Position numbers and translations under genes: made by a program. Positions 34,010 through 43,601 of a stretch of 64,000 nt of DNA are shown one piece after another (the stretch's first letter is position 1; each line of letters opens with the position of its first letter). The stretch lies in contig CAVSNU010000002.1 in NCBI GenBank assembly GCA_963729445.1, positions 248,001 to 312,000 of the forward strand, given 5' to 3'. The stretch comes from JACCZH01 sp963729445 (GTDB lineage: Bacteria > Chloroflexota > Chloroflexia > Thermomicrobiales > CFX8). The notes under the pieces were generated by a model. The model was not told the DNA's origin. It ran no database searches and was given only the letters and a program-made list of their open reading frames with translations.

Positions 34010-34771
34010 CTAGAACTTCACGTCCCGGTTGACATCCTTATAGAGCAAGTACGCGGACTCCTCCAGGCCACTAGCCACACAGAACTGCGGGCAGAACGGA
34101 CCCATCCAGATGAAGTCGTGCTGCTCGACCTCATGCAGGTCGCCCGCCAGCATGTAGAGCATCTGCCCCTCAAGCATGTACAAGCCGTGCTCCATAATGT
34201 GGGTCTCAACATACGGGAAGTAGACGCCGGGTTGGAACGACAGGATATTCACGTGCATGTCGAAGGCCAGATCATCGGTCGGCAGGAGCCGCTGCCAGTA
34301 GCGACCTGGTTCGTCCTCGACGGTGTCGTGCGGAACCTCGCTGCGATGGCCGACGATGACGTCCGGAACCGGCAGGTCGATCTGCTCGTACGGCCGTTTA
34401 ATCCAGATCAGCCGGCTCTCGCCGCCACCTTGAGCCGAAATCTCATAGGCACATCCAACAGGGACATAGACGTAGCCGTGCGGCGTCAGCTCGTGAGCCT
34501 GCCCGCCAACGGTCATCGTTACCGAGCCGCTCAACAGGTAGAAAAGGTGCTCTAGCCCGTCGTTCCGGCATGTTGTGGTGCCGCCGCCGGGCTCTATCTC
34601 CAGCACCATCTGGGCAAATCGCGCGCCCATCGGCGGTCCGGTCTGGATCCTGACCGTCGTCCCTGTAAAACCCGGCAACGCGCTCGCGAGGATGCCCTCA
34701 GGAGGCATAACGGCATATTGCGAGGTCACAACTCCCCGGCTGCGCGCGAAAATTCCTGGTGGCTGCGCCAT
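34010..34771 (-). CDS. allE: (S)-ureidoglycine aminohydrolase, bicupin
   Basis: A 253-residue double-cupin enzyme of purine breakdown, which converts (S)-ureidoglycine to (S)-ureidoglycolate and ammonia after allantoicase steps. The C-terminal cupin has the Mn-binding pattern VETHIMEHGLYMLEGQMLYML, and the N-terminal cupin has LEHLFYLLSGSVTM. Length matches the family. ATG 34771 follows GAGGAGG, so it is preferred to 34834. No other allantoin gene lies nearby; the enzyme probably works with genes elsewhere. Confidence 0.88.
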   Translation of the reverse strand: MAQPPGIFARSRGVVTSQYAVMPPEGILASALPGFTGTTVRIQTGPPMGARFAQMVLEIEPGGGTTTCRNDGLEHLFYLLSGSVTMTVGGQAHELTPHGYVYVPVGCAYEISAQGGGESRLIWIKRPYEQIDLPVPDVIVGHRSEVPHDTVEDEPGRYWQRLLPTDDLAFDMHVNILSFQPGVYFPYVETHIMEHGLYMLEGQMLYMLAGDLHEVEQHDFIWMGPFCPQFCVASGLEESAYLLYKDVNRDVKF

Positions 34772-34891
34772 GAATCTGCCTCCTCTATACCTGGTTTGCT
34801 TGTGGTCCGTCCCACTGGGCTGAGATTCTAGCATTCAGGAAACGCCGCCCACCCCCGTCACTGCGGAGTGGCCGGCCTGTCATGCAGCCGG

Positions 34892-34921
34892 GTGACAAGT
34901 GCTACCTCGAATGTGTAAAAT
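34892..34921 (+). promoter_or_regulatory. Candidate promoter of the tRNA-Thr gene
   Basis: A -35-like GTGACA (34892-34897), an 18-base spacer and TAAAAT (34916-34921). The predicted start lies about 30 bases before the mature tRNA 5' end. Confidence 0.45.
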
Positions 34922-34959
34922 ACTATGTGCGCCCGACGTCGCGCGCTCACGGCGGTCAT

Positions 34960-35032
34960 GCCCTTGTAGCTCAGTAGGCAGAGCACATTCTTGGTAAGAA
35001 TGAGGTCTCGGGTTCGAATCCCGACAAGGGCT
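34960..35032 (+). tRNA. tRNA-Thr (anticodon GGT)
   Basis: A full cloverleaf of 73 bases: acceptor GCCCTTG / CAAGGGC, D arm with AGCTCAGTAGGCAGAGC, anticodon stem CATTC / GAATG around TTGGTAA, and T arm TCGGG-TTCGAAT-CCCGA. CCA is not encoded. Confidence 0.95.
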
Positions 35033-35165
35033 CCCCTCTTCGTTCTCAACACAGCCCCGACACGGTAACGAGCGCGGAGTGCGATACCACGGCTAGGCGT
35101 GTGCCAAGAAAACTCCTATGCTAAAATAGCGCAGTGATGGGCAGGTGCTCGATATCTGCCAGTCC

Positions 35166-35238
35166 GCCGACGTAGCTCAGTTGGCAGAGCAGCTGTTTCG
35201 TAAACAGCAGGTCCGGGGTTCGAATCCCCGCGTCGGCT
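35166..35238 (+). tRNA. tRNA-Thr (anticodon CGT)
   Basis: A 73-base cloverleaf: acceptor GCCGACG / CGTCGGC, anticodon stem GCTGT / ACAGC around TTCGTAA, and T arm CGGGG / CCCCG. It lies 133 bases after tRNA-Thr(GGT), so the two cover C- and G-ending threonine codons. CCA is not encoded. Confidence 0.95.
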
Positions 35239-35426
35239 CCCTCTCGATTCCACATTGGAATTACCCCCACTCGCGGCCAGTCACACGCTTGCCTTATGGA
35301 ACCTTGGAATCGTTGCTGTCGCGCCGGACTCCTCGAACGCGCGACCGGAGCATCATTTCTCGCGGCACACGCCTAGCCTGGTCTCGCAAGCCGCTCCGAC
35401 GGGCCTATTTGCACCTTCCAAAGGAA

Positions 35427-35455
35427 TTGACGCAGCGCAGCAATTCGCCTATGAT
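35427..35455 (+). promoter_or_regulatory. Promoter of the peptide ABC transporter genes
   Basis: TTGACG (35427-35432), a 17-base spacer and TATGAT (35450-35455), close to the sigma-70 consensus. The leader to ATG 35555 would be about 90 bases. Between 35239 and 35554 nothing else is seen. Confidence 0.65.
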
Positions 35456-35554
35456 GCCCGTAGATTCGCACATATCGCCATTGTATTGACGATGTTCTCC
35501 CAGGTTCGGACGAGCCATGGGGGAGCGCCAATCGTCGTCGGAGAAGGGCCAGGC

Positions 35555-37330
35555 ATGAGTTTTCAGAGCCAGCGTGACCTCAACGACAAAATTTACGCGA
35601 ATTGGGAGCGTTTCTATCACGAGGGCCGCATCGACCGGCGGACTCTCGTAAAAGCGGCGATGGTCTGGGCCGGCGGAGCGGGGGCGATGAGCGCGCTCGC
35701 CGCATGCGGCTCCGACGAGGACGATGCCGGCGGCGAGGCACCTTCGACGGGCGGGGCGGCCCCAACGAACACCGCCAGCTCCGGCGGGGCGGCCACTTCA
35801 GAAACCGGCGCCGGCGACCCAACGGAGACGGACGGCGAAGCAACGTCAGCGACCGACGCTGGGGCCGCAACCGAGGGCGGCACGCTACGGGTTATCTTCA
35901 GCGAGTCCGACCTTCCGACCATGGATCCGCACATGCACAACCTGCGAACCGGAATCATTTTCTTCTACCACACGCACGACAATCTCGGCGTACGGAACGC
36001 CGAAACCAACCAGATCGAGCCATGGCTTGCCGAGAGCTGGGAGAACATCGAGCCTACGGTCTGGGAGATGAAGCTGCGCGAGGGCGTGACGTTTCACAAC
36101 GGAGACCCGTTCACCGCAGAGACCGTCAAGTGGAACTGGGAGCGAATCATCAACCCGGAGCAGGCAAGTCAACAAATCGGGAACCACGCCGCGATCGCCG
36201 GTGTTGAGGTTATCGATGACTACACGGTGCACGTCACCACCAAGGACCCTTACCCGATTTTCACCGAGCGCCTGCAGAACTTCCAGATGATCCCGGAAAA
36301 GTTGGCGCAGGCCGAAGGCGACGCCTACCTGGCCGAGAACCCGATTGGGACAGGACCGTACAAGTTCGTCGAATGGAAGCGCGGCCAGGAGATCATCCTG
36401 ACCCGGAACGATGACTACTGGCACCCCGATATCCAGCCCGCCTACCAGGAACTCATCCTGCGCATCGTGCCAAGCGTCCCCACTCAGCTGGCCGAGCTGC
36501 TGGCTGGGAACGTTGACATCGTGCGGGTGATCCCGTTCGACCAGATGCAGACGGTTGAAGAATCAGGCGTGGCAACGCCCAAGACCCAGGCAATTCTGCG
36601 CGTTGGCTTTACCCGGCTGGATGCGATGGCCCGCTCCGGCCCGACTCCATTCGAGGATGTGAAGGTGCGCAACGCCGTCAACCACGCAGTTGACATCCAG
36701 GGCTACATCGATACCCTGCAGCCAGGCGGGGACCGCACCCCTGCACTGGTGAACCCCAAGCACTTCGGTTTCGATCCGTCGATCGAGCCGCACTCCTATG
36801 ACCCAGACCTCGCCAAGTCCCTGCTTGCCGAGGCTGGCTACCCAGACGGGTTCGACACCATCTGGGTACGCGGACCCTCCACCATGCCGAACCAGGATCA
36901 GGTCGATCAGGCCATGCAGCGTGACCTGGGCGCGGTCGGAGTTCGTGTTGAGTTCGAAACACTCAGTGACGCACTGGCCTTTACGACCCGTCACAACGAG
37001 GGGAATGCCGGCCCGATGCATAGTTACAACTGGGGGTCATACTCAGTGTTCGACGCGGACGGCATCTTGTGGGACATGCTGCACAGCAGCTCGATCTTTA
37101 CCTATTACAACAACGCTGAGCTGGACGCGCTACTCGAAGACGGTCGTGGCTCGCTCGACCCGGAAGAGCGCATGCGGATTTACGCCGACGCGCAGAGGAT
37201 CATACGTGACGACGCGCCCATGATCTTTATGTGGGGCTTCCATTCCGTCTGGGGCGTCAACAATAACGTGGACTGGAACCCGCGCCCCGACGAGATCGAC
37301 ATGTATTTCACGGCACGACCCATCGGTTAA
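35555..37330 (+). CDS. Family 5 oligopeptide-type substrate-binding lipoprotein
   Basis: A 591-residue solute-binding protein of an ABC importer. The N-terminus has a twin-arginine motif RRTLVKAAMVWAGGAG and lipobox LAAC, then a long Ala/Thr/Gly linker, then the SBP_bac_5 domain from GGTLRVIFSESDLPTMDPHM, with AESWENIEPTVWEMKLREGVTFHNGDPF. Members bind peptides, nickel or sugars. The start after GGAGAAGGG removes an upstream unconserved frame. Permease genes follow, but no ATPase genes are in the window. Confidence 0.9.
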   Translation: MSFQSQRDLNDKIYANWERFYHEGRIDRRTLVKAAMVWAGGAGAMSALAACGSDEDDAGGEAPSTGGAAPTNTASSGGAATSETGAGDPTETDGEATSATDAGAATEGGTLRVIFSESDLPTMDPHMHNLRTGIIFFYHTHDNLGVRNAETNQIEPWLAESWENIEPTVWEMKLREGVTFHNGDPFTAETVKWNWERIINPEQASQQIGNHAAIAGVEVIDDYTVHVTTKDPYPIFTERLQNFQMIPEKLAQAEGDAYLAENPIGTGPYKFVEWKRGQEIILTRNDDYWHPDIQPAYQELILRIVPSVPTQLAELLAGNVDIVRVIPFDQMQTVEESGVATPKTQAILRVGFTRLDAMARSGPTPFEDVKVRNAVNHAVDIQGYIDTLQPGGDRTPALVNPKHFGFDPSIEPHSYDPDLAKSLLAEAGYPDGFDTIWVRGPSTMPNQDQVDQAMQRDLGAVGVRVEFETLSDALAFTTRHNEGNAGPMHSYNWGSYSVFDADGILWDMLHSSSIFTYYNNAELDALLEDGRGSLDPEERMRIYADAQRIIRDDAPMIFMWGFHSVWGVNNNVDWNPRPDEIDMYFTARPIG

Positions 37331-37413
37331 GCGCTAGCAATTGCCGCTGCAAAGATGCCGCCGTCTGTCCAGTCAAACGTACGGACGGCGGCGCAACGCG
37401 GAGGACAGCGACT

Positions 37414-38343
37414 GTGGGCACATACATCGCCAACCGCGTGCTACAGATGGTCATCGCCGTATTCGGCATCTCGGTGATCGTGTTCGTCATCACGAACATG
37501 ATCGGTGACCCGATCAACGTGCTCCTGCCACCGGAGACCCCATATGAGCAGCGCGAGCTCTTCCGCGAGCAGATGGGGTTCAATCGCCCACTCATCGTGC
37601 GTTACGTCGACTTTCTCGGAGATGCGATCCAGGGCGACTTCGGAAACTCGTTTCGCGTCGAAAAATCTGCCCTGTCACTGGTGCTTGAGAGAATGCCCGC
37701 GACACTGCTGCTGACGCTCTCCGGCACAATCCTGGCGACCCTGATCGCGATCCCCATGGGCATCATCTCCGCCTACAAACGTCACACCTTCTGGGACAAC
37801 CTGTCCACGCTGTTTGTCGTTGCCGGGCAGGCTATGCCGATCTTCTGGCTCGGCCTGATGTTGGTCATCGTCTTTGGCGTGAATCTTGCCTGGCTGCCGC
37901 CCTCGGGATACGGCGAATTCGGGGTCGACCGCATCAAGCACATGATTCTGCCAACCATCGTACTCGGCGTATTCCTCGCGCCCGTGACTGAACGGCTGGT
38001 GCGCTCGGGCATGCTCGACGCACTCACCCAGGATTATGTCCGCACCGCGCGCGCTAAAGGGCTGAAGGAACGAGTGGTCCTGACGCGGCACGCCTTGCGC
38101 AATACCATGATTCCGGTCATTACCGTGCTTGGCCTTCAGTTTGGCCAGTTGCTCGGCGGCGCCGTCATCACTGAATCGGTCTTCGCCTGGCCGGGAGTCG
38201 GCCTGCTGGCGATTGACTCTATTCGCAACGCCGATTTCCCGGTGACACAAGCCGCCGTCGTCACACTGGCGATCATCATCAGCCTGGTGAACCTGGGAGT
38301 TGATCTCGTTGTTGGCGTGCTCGACCCCCGTATACGACACTGA
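37414..38343 (+). CDS. ABC permease, DppB/OppB type
   Basis: A 309-residue inner-membrane subunit. It starts GTYIANRVLQMVIAVFGISVIVF (the usual DppB N-terminus) and has about six helices and the coupling loop YVRTARAKGLKERVVLTRHALRNTMIPVIT. The GTG start follows GGAGGA. It pairs with the next permease to form the translocation pore for the substrate delivered by the family 5 binding protein. Confidence 0.93.
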   Translation: MGTYIANRVLQMVIAVFGISVIVFVITNMIGDPINVLLPPETPYEQRELFREQMGFNRPLIVRYVDFLGDAIQGDFGNSFRVEKSALSLVLERMPATLLLTLSGTILATLIAIPMGIISAYKRHTFWDNLSTLFVVAGQAMPIFWLGLMLVIVFGVNLAWLPPSGYGEFGVDRIKHMILPTIVLGVFLAPVTERLVRSGMLDALTQDYVRTARAKGLKERVVLTRHALRNTMIPVITVLGLQFGQLLGGAVITESVFAWPGVGLLAIDSIRNADFPVTQAAVVTLAIIISLVNLGVDLVVGVLDPRIRH

Positions 38344-38430
38344 CGCTCACCCGCGAGCGAGTATGATTCCAGTATCTTCTGTCAAGCTGGCGGAAATCCT
38401 GGTCCCGGGTACGGTCATCGAGGAGGATTC

Positions 38431-39363
38431 ATGGCAACCGCCGGTCCTACAACGAGCGACGCCGTAGCGTCTGCCTTTTCCGAGCGGGAACTACGGCAGC
38501 GTTCGTTGCGCTCGTACATGCAGGCGGCCTGGAAGCTACGCATGTCGGTGGCCGGGGGGCTGGTCCTGCTGATTCTGGTCTTTATCGCCGTGGCCGCGCC
38601 GATTCTGACTCCCTATACGCCGGAAGAAGGTCGCATCGCCGAGCGCCTGCAGGAGCCAGTCTGGCAGGGCGGATCGTGGTCCCACCCGCTCGGTACCGAC
38701 GGCATCGGGCGCGACTACGCCACACGGCTGATGTATGGAGCGCGGGTCGCCCTGGCGGTTGGCTTGCTGGCGACGCTCGTGGCTGGAGCCATCGGTATTT
38801 TTCTGGGTGTCGTGGCTGGGTACTTCGGCGGCAAGCTCGACGGGCTCATTTCAACCCTCGTGAACGTGATGATGACATTTCCGTTCATTCTGCTGGCTCT
38901 CGCTGTCATTGCTGTCCTGGGCGCGAGCTTCACGAATGTCGTCATCGTGCTCGGCATCGGCTCCTGGCCGATTTATACCCGCGTCATCAAGTTCGAGGTT
39001 GAGCGCATCAAATCGCTGGACTACATTCATGCCGGGACGGTCGTCGGTCTGGGGCACACGCGTCTCATCCGCCGGCACATCATGCCAAACCTGATGAACG
39101 CGATCATCGTCATCGGGACGGTCCAGGTAGCGCGGCTCATCATCGCTGAAGCGTTCCTCAGCTTCCTCGGTCTCGGTGTTCAGCCTCCCACCCCGAGCTG
39201 GGGGTTCATGCTGCAAGAGTCGCAGGCGTTCATGTTCAGCTGGAGCGACGTCTGGCTGCCCACCCTGCCGGGCCTCGCCATCTTCATCACCACGCTCTCC
39301 ATCAACTTCGTCGGCGACGGCCTGCGCGACATGATGGACCCGCACCAGCGCGCGTCACTGTAA
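38431..39363 (+). CDS. ABC permease, DppC/OppC type
   Basis: A 310-residue permease with the N-terminal OppC domain (SLRSYMQAAWKLRMSVAGGLVLL) and the signature HPLGTDGIGRDYATRLMYGARVAL, followed by the coupling loop YIHAGTVVGLGHTRLIRRHIMPN. A strong GAGGAGG site precedes the ATG. The operon ends here, convergent with the methyltransferase gene, so the ATPase partners (DppD/DppF-like) must come from another locus. Confidence 0.93.
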   Translation: MATAGPTTSDAVASAFSERELRQRSLRSYMQAAWKLRMSVAGGLVLLILVFIAVAAPILTPYTPEEGRIAERLQEPVWQGGSWSHPLGTDGIGRDYATRLMYGARVALAVGLLATLVAGAIGIFLGVVAGYFGGKLDGLISTLVNVMMTFPFILLALAVIAVLGASFTNVVIVLGIGSWPIYTRVIKFEVERIKSLDYIHAGTVVGLGHTRLIRRHIMPNLMNAIIVIGTVQVARLIIAEAFLSFLGLGVQPPTPSWGFMLQESQAFMFSWSDVWLPTLPGLAIFITTLSINFVGDGLRDMMDPHQRASL

Positions 39364-39366
39364 CCG

Positions 39367-41008
39367 TTACGCGCTACCCGCCTGCGCATCAAACAGCCCA
39401 CGCTGCTGGGAGTCGCGCTTCTGCCGGGTTGCCAACTGGTACGGGCTGAACCGGGGCGGCATCTGGGGCGCGCGCTCGTCGAAGAGCTCGGCGATGGTGA
39501 GGATCTGGATGCGAGGGTAGTCCTGTTGCATCAGTTCGGAGCGGTAGAACCCGGCCTCGACGGCCTCCAGCTTCATCGGGGCGCTGGGTTCGGCCAGGGT
39601 GATGAAGATGCCCATCTCGGCGTGCTCGCGGTCGAGCGTACCTTTCAGGTCGCGGATGTCGCGGCTGTTGACCGCGCCGGACTTCACCTGCACCAGGCAG
39701 CGGTGCGGAGTCTTCTCATTCTCTCCCAGGAAGCTGATCACGCCGTCGATGCCCCGGTCCGCGCCCTTCTTGCTCTTGCCGTCCGCGCCGCTGGCGATGG
39801 GCCGCGCGCCGACGAACGCCAGCGCCCAGTTCTGGAAGTCGTAGCGGTCGAGCTGCGCCAGCGCGCGTGCCCCGCCCAGATCGGCCGGCTCGCCGTGCCG
39901 CTCAATCTTGACGTCCGGGAAGGCCGCCTCCATCCGCGAGACAATCGCCGCAATCGCCAGGTGCGTCACGTCGATCCCGATCCAGCGCCGGTTCAGCCGC
40001 TCGGCCACGGCGATGGTTGTGCCGCAACCACAGAATGGATCGAGGACGACGTCGCCTTCGTTGCTGCTGGCTTTAATGATTCGTTCGAGGAGGGCTTCAG
40101 GTTTCTGGGTTGGATAGCCAAGGCGCTCTGCGGCTTGCGAATTGATCGGGTCGATATCGTTCCATACCGTCCCCAGTAACATGCCCGACATTTCATCAAG
40201 GTAACGCTTGATCCGTGGACGACGGGACCGATCTTCCGGATACCAGATTCGTCCTTCGGAATCGAGGCGTGCCATCGTTTCGCGAGAGAAGCGCCAACCC
40301 TTGGGCGGTGACGCATACCCCTTCCACTCGTACATCATGTTTGGCCGTGGATTTGGGCTGGTCATGTCGTGTAGTTGGTATCGACGGCCATCTGGATCTT
40401 GGCGACTGTACTTAGCGGCGATGTATTCAGTTGAATGAGGCAGGTATTGTGGGTTCCAAATGAACCGATCGGACTTCGCGTAATAGAGAATTACGTCATG
40501 CACCGGGCTCCAGCGCTTCGCATCGCTGTGGCTGGTAGTGCGTTTCCATATGATTTCGTTCCTGAAACTCGTCGGTCCCCAGATCGTGTCCATCACGACC
40601 TTGAGGTAGTGACTCGCCGTCGGATCGCAATGTAGGTAGATCGAGCCGGTCGGCTTGAGAACGCGATGCAGCTCCAGCAGCCGCGCCGTCATCATGACGA
40701 GGTAGGCCATCACGTCGTTCGAGCCGATGAACGAGCGCATGGCGACGATCAGGTCGGACACTTTCTGCGGAACGTTGTTGCCGTGGATCAGCTCGGCGTA
40801 GGTCTCCTCGGCGTGCTGGGTCCAGTGCCAGGTGTCGGTGAAGGCCTCGATCTGGGCGTCGCTCTCGGCCCGGCCGTTCTCCTTGAAGAGCACGTTGTAG
40901 TTGCGGTTGGAGTTGAACGGCGGGTCGAGATAGATGAGGTCCACTGAAGCATCCGCGGATGTACGTCCGCAGAATCTCAAGGTTGTCGCCCCAGTAGAGG
41001 TCGCCCAT
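39367..41008 (-). pseudogene. DNA methyltransferase fused to an Mrr-like nuclease domain, frameshifted near its start
   Basis: A beta-class amino-methyltransferase: motif IV is DPPFNSNRNYNVLF and the SAM motif I comes later as DPFCGCGTTIAVAERLNRRWIG. The C-terminal domain has ADRGIDGVISF...CLVQVKSG, a D...QxK pattern of Mrr-type restriction nucleases. So one protein could both methylate and cut DNA. The true N-terminus MGDLYWGDNLEILRTYI (from 41008) is in another frame than the rest; dropping one base of the CC at 40953-40954 gives a seamless RDASVDLIYLDPPF. Full length would be about 546 residues. The remainder is intact, so error or recent mutation are both possible. No partner restriction gene is near. 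Confidence 0.82.
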
Positions 41009-41321
41009 GCGTGTATTGGCCTTCCGGGAGTCACGGCTAGTCGCGGATGGTAATCATCACCCAAAAGGTGTTCGGGCGCAAGCGTGGCTCATCTACGACC
41101 CTCTCTCGTGTGCGCGGACTTAATATCCCGCACCTGCCCAGACTGCCGATGCAGCTGGATACGTTCACGATCAGCATCGCGCTACGGTCCGAAAGGTATT
41201 TCGACACGGTGGCGTCTCTAAACCGTGTATGATGTGCCGGCGATCGATCGGCCGCGTTGCGAGAGGTTCGGGTAGGGTGCAGGTTCGACGGCGGATTCAG
41301 GATGGAAAGAGCCCGACGCCG
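41009..41321. other. Intergenic region between divergent genes
   Basis: About 310 bases between the methyltransferase and the MFS gene. The frames here are shadows. It should hold both promoters, but none can be placed with confidence. Confidence 0.4.
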
Positions 41322-42617
41322 ATGACGCCGGCGGTCTCGGAACCCACCGCGACTGAGCCTGGTGGCACGCTCGCGACCCCGTCGATGCTGGGACGCACCT
41401 TCGCCGCGCTGGCAATGCCGCAATTTCGCAATCTGTGGCTCGGGATGCTCTTCTCGATGGGTGCGATGCAGATGGAGATCGTCGCGCGTTCCTGGCTGGC
41501 GTACGAGCTCTCGGGCTCGGCTTTTACGCTGGGAATCGTTGCCCTGGCCCGCAGCACGCCGCAGATCGTCCTGTCACCGCTCGCCGGAGTCGTGGCGGAT
41601 CGCTTCGATCGCCGGAAGGTGCTGCTCGCCTCTCAAACCGTGATGCTCGTGCTGAGCTTTGCCACGGCCATCCTGGTTCAAGCCGGCGTCGTCGAGGTGT
41701 GGCATCTCTATGCGCTCGGGCTCGCCCAGGGGCTGGCGTTTCCATTCACCATGCCGACGCGCACGGCGTTCATGTCCGACCTCGTGGACCGCAAGAACAT
41801 GGCCAACGCGTTGGCGCTCGACTCCACCGGGCGCAATCTGAACCTGATCGTCGCACCCTCGATTGCCGGAATCCTCCTGGCTTCCAGCCCCATGCTCGCG
41901 TTCTACGCCAGCGCCATCCTGTACGGCCTGGCGTTGTTGACGCTGTTCAGGCTGCCGTCGGGCAGCCGTGGGGGAGCAGGTCAGAGCGGCGCCTTCGCTG
42001 AAATGGCGATTGGTTTTCGCTATATATGGAACCAGCGAGTGCTCTGTGCCCTGATGGCGATGTCCGCCGTGCCGATTCTGATCGGTATGCCCTTCCAGCA
42101 GCTTCTGCCGGTGTTTCAGGCCGACGTGCTCGATGTTGGTGAATCGGCGCTGGGCTTCATGTTCGCCGCGGTGGGCGTTGGCGCGCTCGCGGGCTCGCTC
42201 GGGGCTGCCTATTTCGCTGGTTCCGAGCACATGATCAGAATCCAGCTCGCCTGCGGTGTCCTGTTTGGCCTGTCACTCGTCGCATTCGCGCTATCGCCGG
42301 TATATCTGCTATCGCTCGCCTGCCTGCTGTTCGTAGGCTTCACCAGCCAGACGTACCTGACCATCAACCGCGCGCTGCTCATGATGAACACCGACCCGAA
42401 GCTGTTCGGGCGCGTCACCAGCGTTCAGATTATGGCGTGGTACTTCATGCCCGTTTCGCTGCTGCCGATGGGTCTCATCGCGGACCAGGCCGGCGTTGCG
42501 CTGACCGTCGCCTGCGCTGGTGTCGTCGTCGCGGGACTCATCGGGGGCGCCGCTTTCCGCTTCCCCGACCTGTTCATGCGTCACGGCGCTCCTCCGGCGA
42601 CCGGACGAAGCTCATAG
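41322..42617 (+). CDS. MFS transporter, MFS_3/EntS-like exporter
   Basis: A 431-residue membrane protein with about twelve helices. It matches the MFS_3 group (FAALAMPQFRNLWLGMLFSMGAMQMEIVARSWLAYELSGS; the loop ADRFDRRKVLLASQT is the usual motif A). Members such as EntS export siderophores; others export macrolides or unknown compounds. ATG 41322 has GGAAAGAG about ten bases upstream; an ATG at 41229 would add an Arg-rich leader that does not resemble the family. Its end overlaps the convergent GNAT gene by six bases. Confidence 0.88.
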   Translation: MTPAVSEPTATEPGGTLATPSMLGRTFAALAMPQFRNLWLGMLFSMGAMQMEIVARSWLAYELSGSAFTLGIVALARSTPQIVLSPLAGVVADRFDRRKVLLASQTVMLVLSFATAILVQAGVVEVWHLYALGLAQGLAFPFTMPTRTAFMSDLVDRKNMANALALDSTGRNLNLIVAPSIAGILLASSPMLAFYASAILYGLALLTLFRLPSGSRGGAGQSGAFAEMAIGFRYIWNQRVLCALMAMSAVPILIGMPFQQLLPVFQADVLDVGESALGFMFAAVGVGALAGSLGAAYFAGSEHMIRIQLACGVLFGLSLVAFALSPVYLLSLACLLFVGFTSQTYLTINRALLMMNTDPKLFGRVTSVQIMAWYFMPVSLLPMGLIADQAGVALTVACAGVVVAGLIGGAAFRFPDLFMRHGAPPATGRSS

Positions 42618-43199
42618 GCGGGGTTGATCCGGCGCAAAGATCTTGCCCAGCAGCGGGCTCTCGAACTCGGACGCAATGATGTCCATGTAGATCTCGGCGT
42701 AGAGCCGTCCACCGATTGAGTCGGCCTCTCGCCTGCGGCCAAACTCACGGAAGCCAGCCTTCTCGTAGGCTCGCCGGCCGGCCAGGTTGTATTCAGACAC
42801 CGTGAGCATGACATTGTTCAGGCCCAAGGCGCTGAAGGCGTAGTCAACCATCAGCGTCACAATTTCCGTCCCCAACCCTTTGCCGCGCGCGTCAGCCTCG
42901 CCAATCAGCATCCCGAAGCTGGCGGTTCGAAACCGGAAGTCGATGTCGAACAGATCGGTCGTCCCGATGGGACGCAGCGTCTCACGCTCGTAAATGGTGA
43001 ACCAGTGCGCGTCCTCCGCGGCCGCCTGCTCCTCAAACCACTTCATGCGCTGTTCTTCGGAGACCGGGCGCGGAAGGTCACCGAATGTACGCTGGACAGC
43101 GAAGTCGTTGCGCCATTTCGTATAGAGGGGGACAAGGTCGCGCCGCAACGGCCCTAACGCCACCCGGGTGCCGGTAATGTTGATCGTCACTGTGTTCAT
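42612..43199 (-). CDS. GNAT acetyltransferase, RimJ/RimL-like
   Basis: A 195-residue acetyltransferase of the Acetyltransf_3 group: VALGPLRRDLVPLYTKWRND at the start, GTTDLFDIDFRFRTASFGMLIG and the acetyl-CoA loop ARGKGLGTEIVTLMVDYAF. The terminal YNLAGRRAYEKAGFREFG is typical. Targets range from ribosomal proteins to antibiotics and amino acids. Its ATG overlaps the stop of the preceding small gene (ATGA). Confidence 0.9.
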   Translation of the reverse strand: MNTVTINITGTRVALGPLRRDLVPLYTKWRNDFAVQRTFGDLPRPVSEEQRMKWFEEQAAAEDAHWFTIYERETLRPIGTTDLFDIDFRFRTASFGMLIGEADARGKGLGTEIVTLMVDYAFSALGLNNVMLTVSEYNLAGRRAYEKAGFREFGRRREADSIGGRLYAEIYMDIIASEFESPLLGKIFAPDQPRL

Positions 43200-43498
43200 A
43201 CTCGTGGCAGCTCATACTTCAATACGTCATAGCCGGTGACCTCGGGCGGTAGCTCTGAGAGCTCTACCGTGAGCGCAAAGAGTAGCGGCAGACTGGCGCT
43301 TCCGGCAATCTCCGCGTCTTCTTCGGACTCCCAGTAGGACAGCGAAAGAGCGGTCGTCTTCTCTTCGTTCATCGACAGCGCCGCGCCGAGGAAGCCAACC
43401 TGCTTGCGCCAGGCAGTGATGAGTTCATCGTACACTGATACTGCGTTATCGGGCTCCACTTCACTCTTCAAGTGGTACGTAATCATGCGCAGATACAC
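43196..43498 (-). CDS. Small ABM-like dimeric alpha/beta-barrel protein
   Basis: A 100-residue protein. The pattern MITYHLKSEVEPDNAVSVYDELITAWRKQVGFLGAAL, then a strand ALSLSYWESEEDAE, resembles antibiotic-biosynthesis-monooxygenase-like or stress-responsive barrel proteins. The family often acts as small oxygenases or degrades reactive compounds; no catalytic residue can be assigned. It is coupled to the GNAT gene by an ATGA overlap. ATG 43486 is an alternative start. Confidence 0.65.
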   Translation of the reverse strand: MYLRMITYHLKSEVEPDNAVSVYDELITAWRKQVGFLGAALSMNEEKTTALSLSYWESEEDAEIAGSASLPLLFALTVELSELPPEVTGYDVLKYELPRV

Positions 43499-43601
43499 GC
43501 TTCAGGCTCCGATCGTTACACTCGGTGGCTCCACGCCGCGCGTCGTCCGATTACACTGATCTTTAGACGCGGACGACGAGCGACAGCGTTGCAGTACGGA
43601 A

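Noticed and set aside
34118..34555. Plus-strand frame opposite the ureidoglycine aminohydrolase gene
   Set aside because: A shadow frame; the minus-strand cupin has full-length family similarity.
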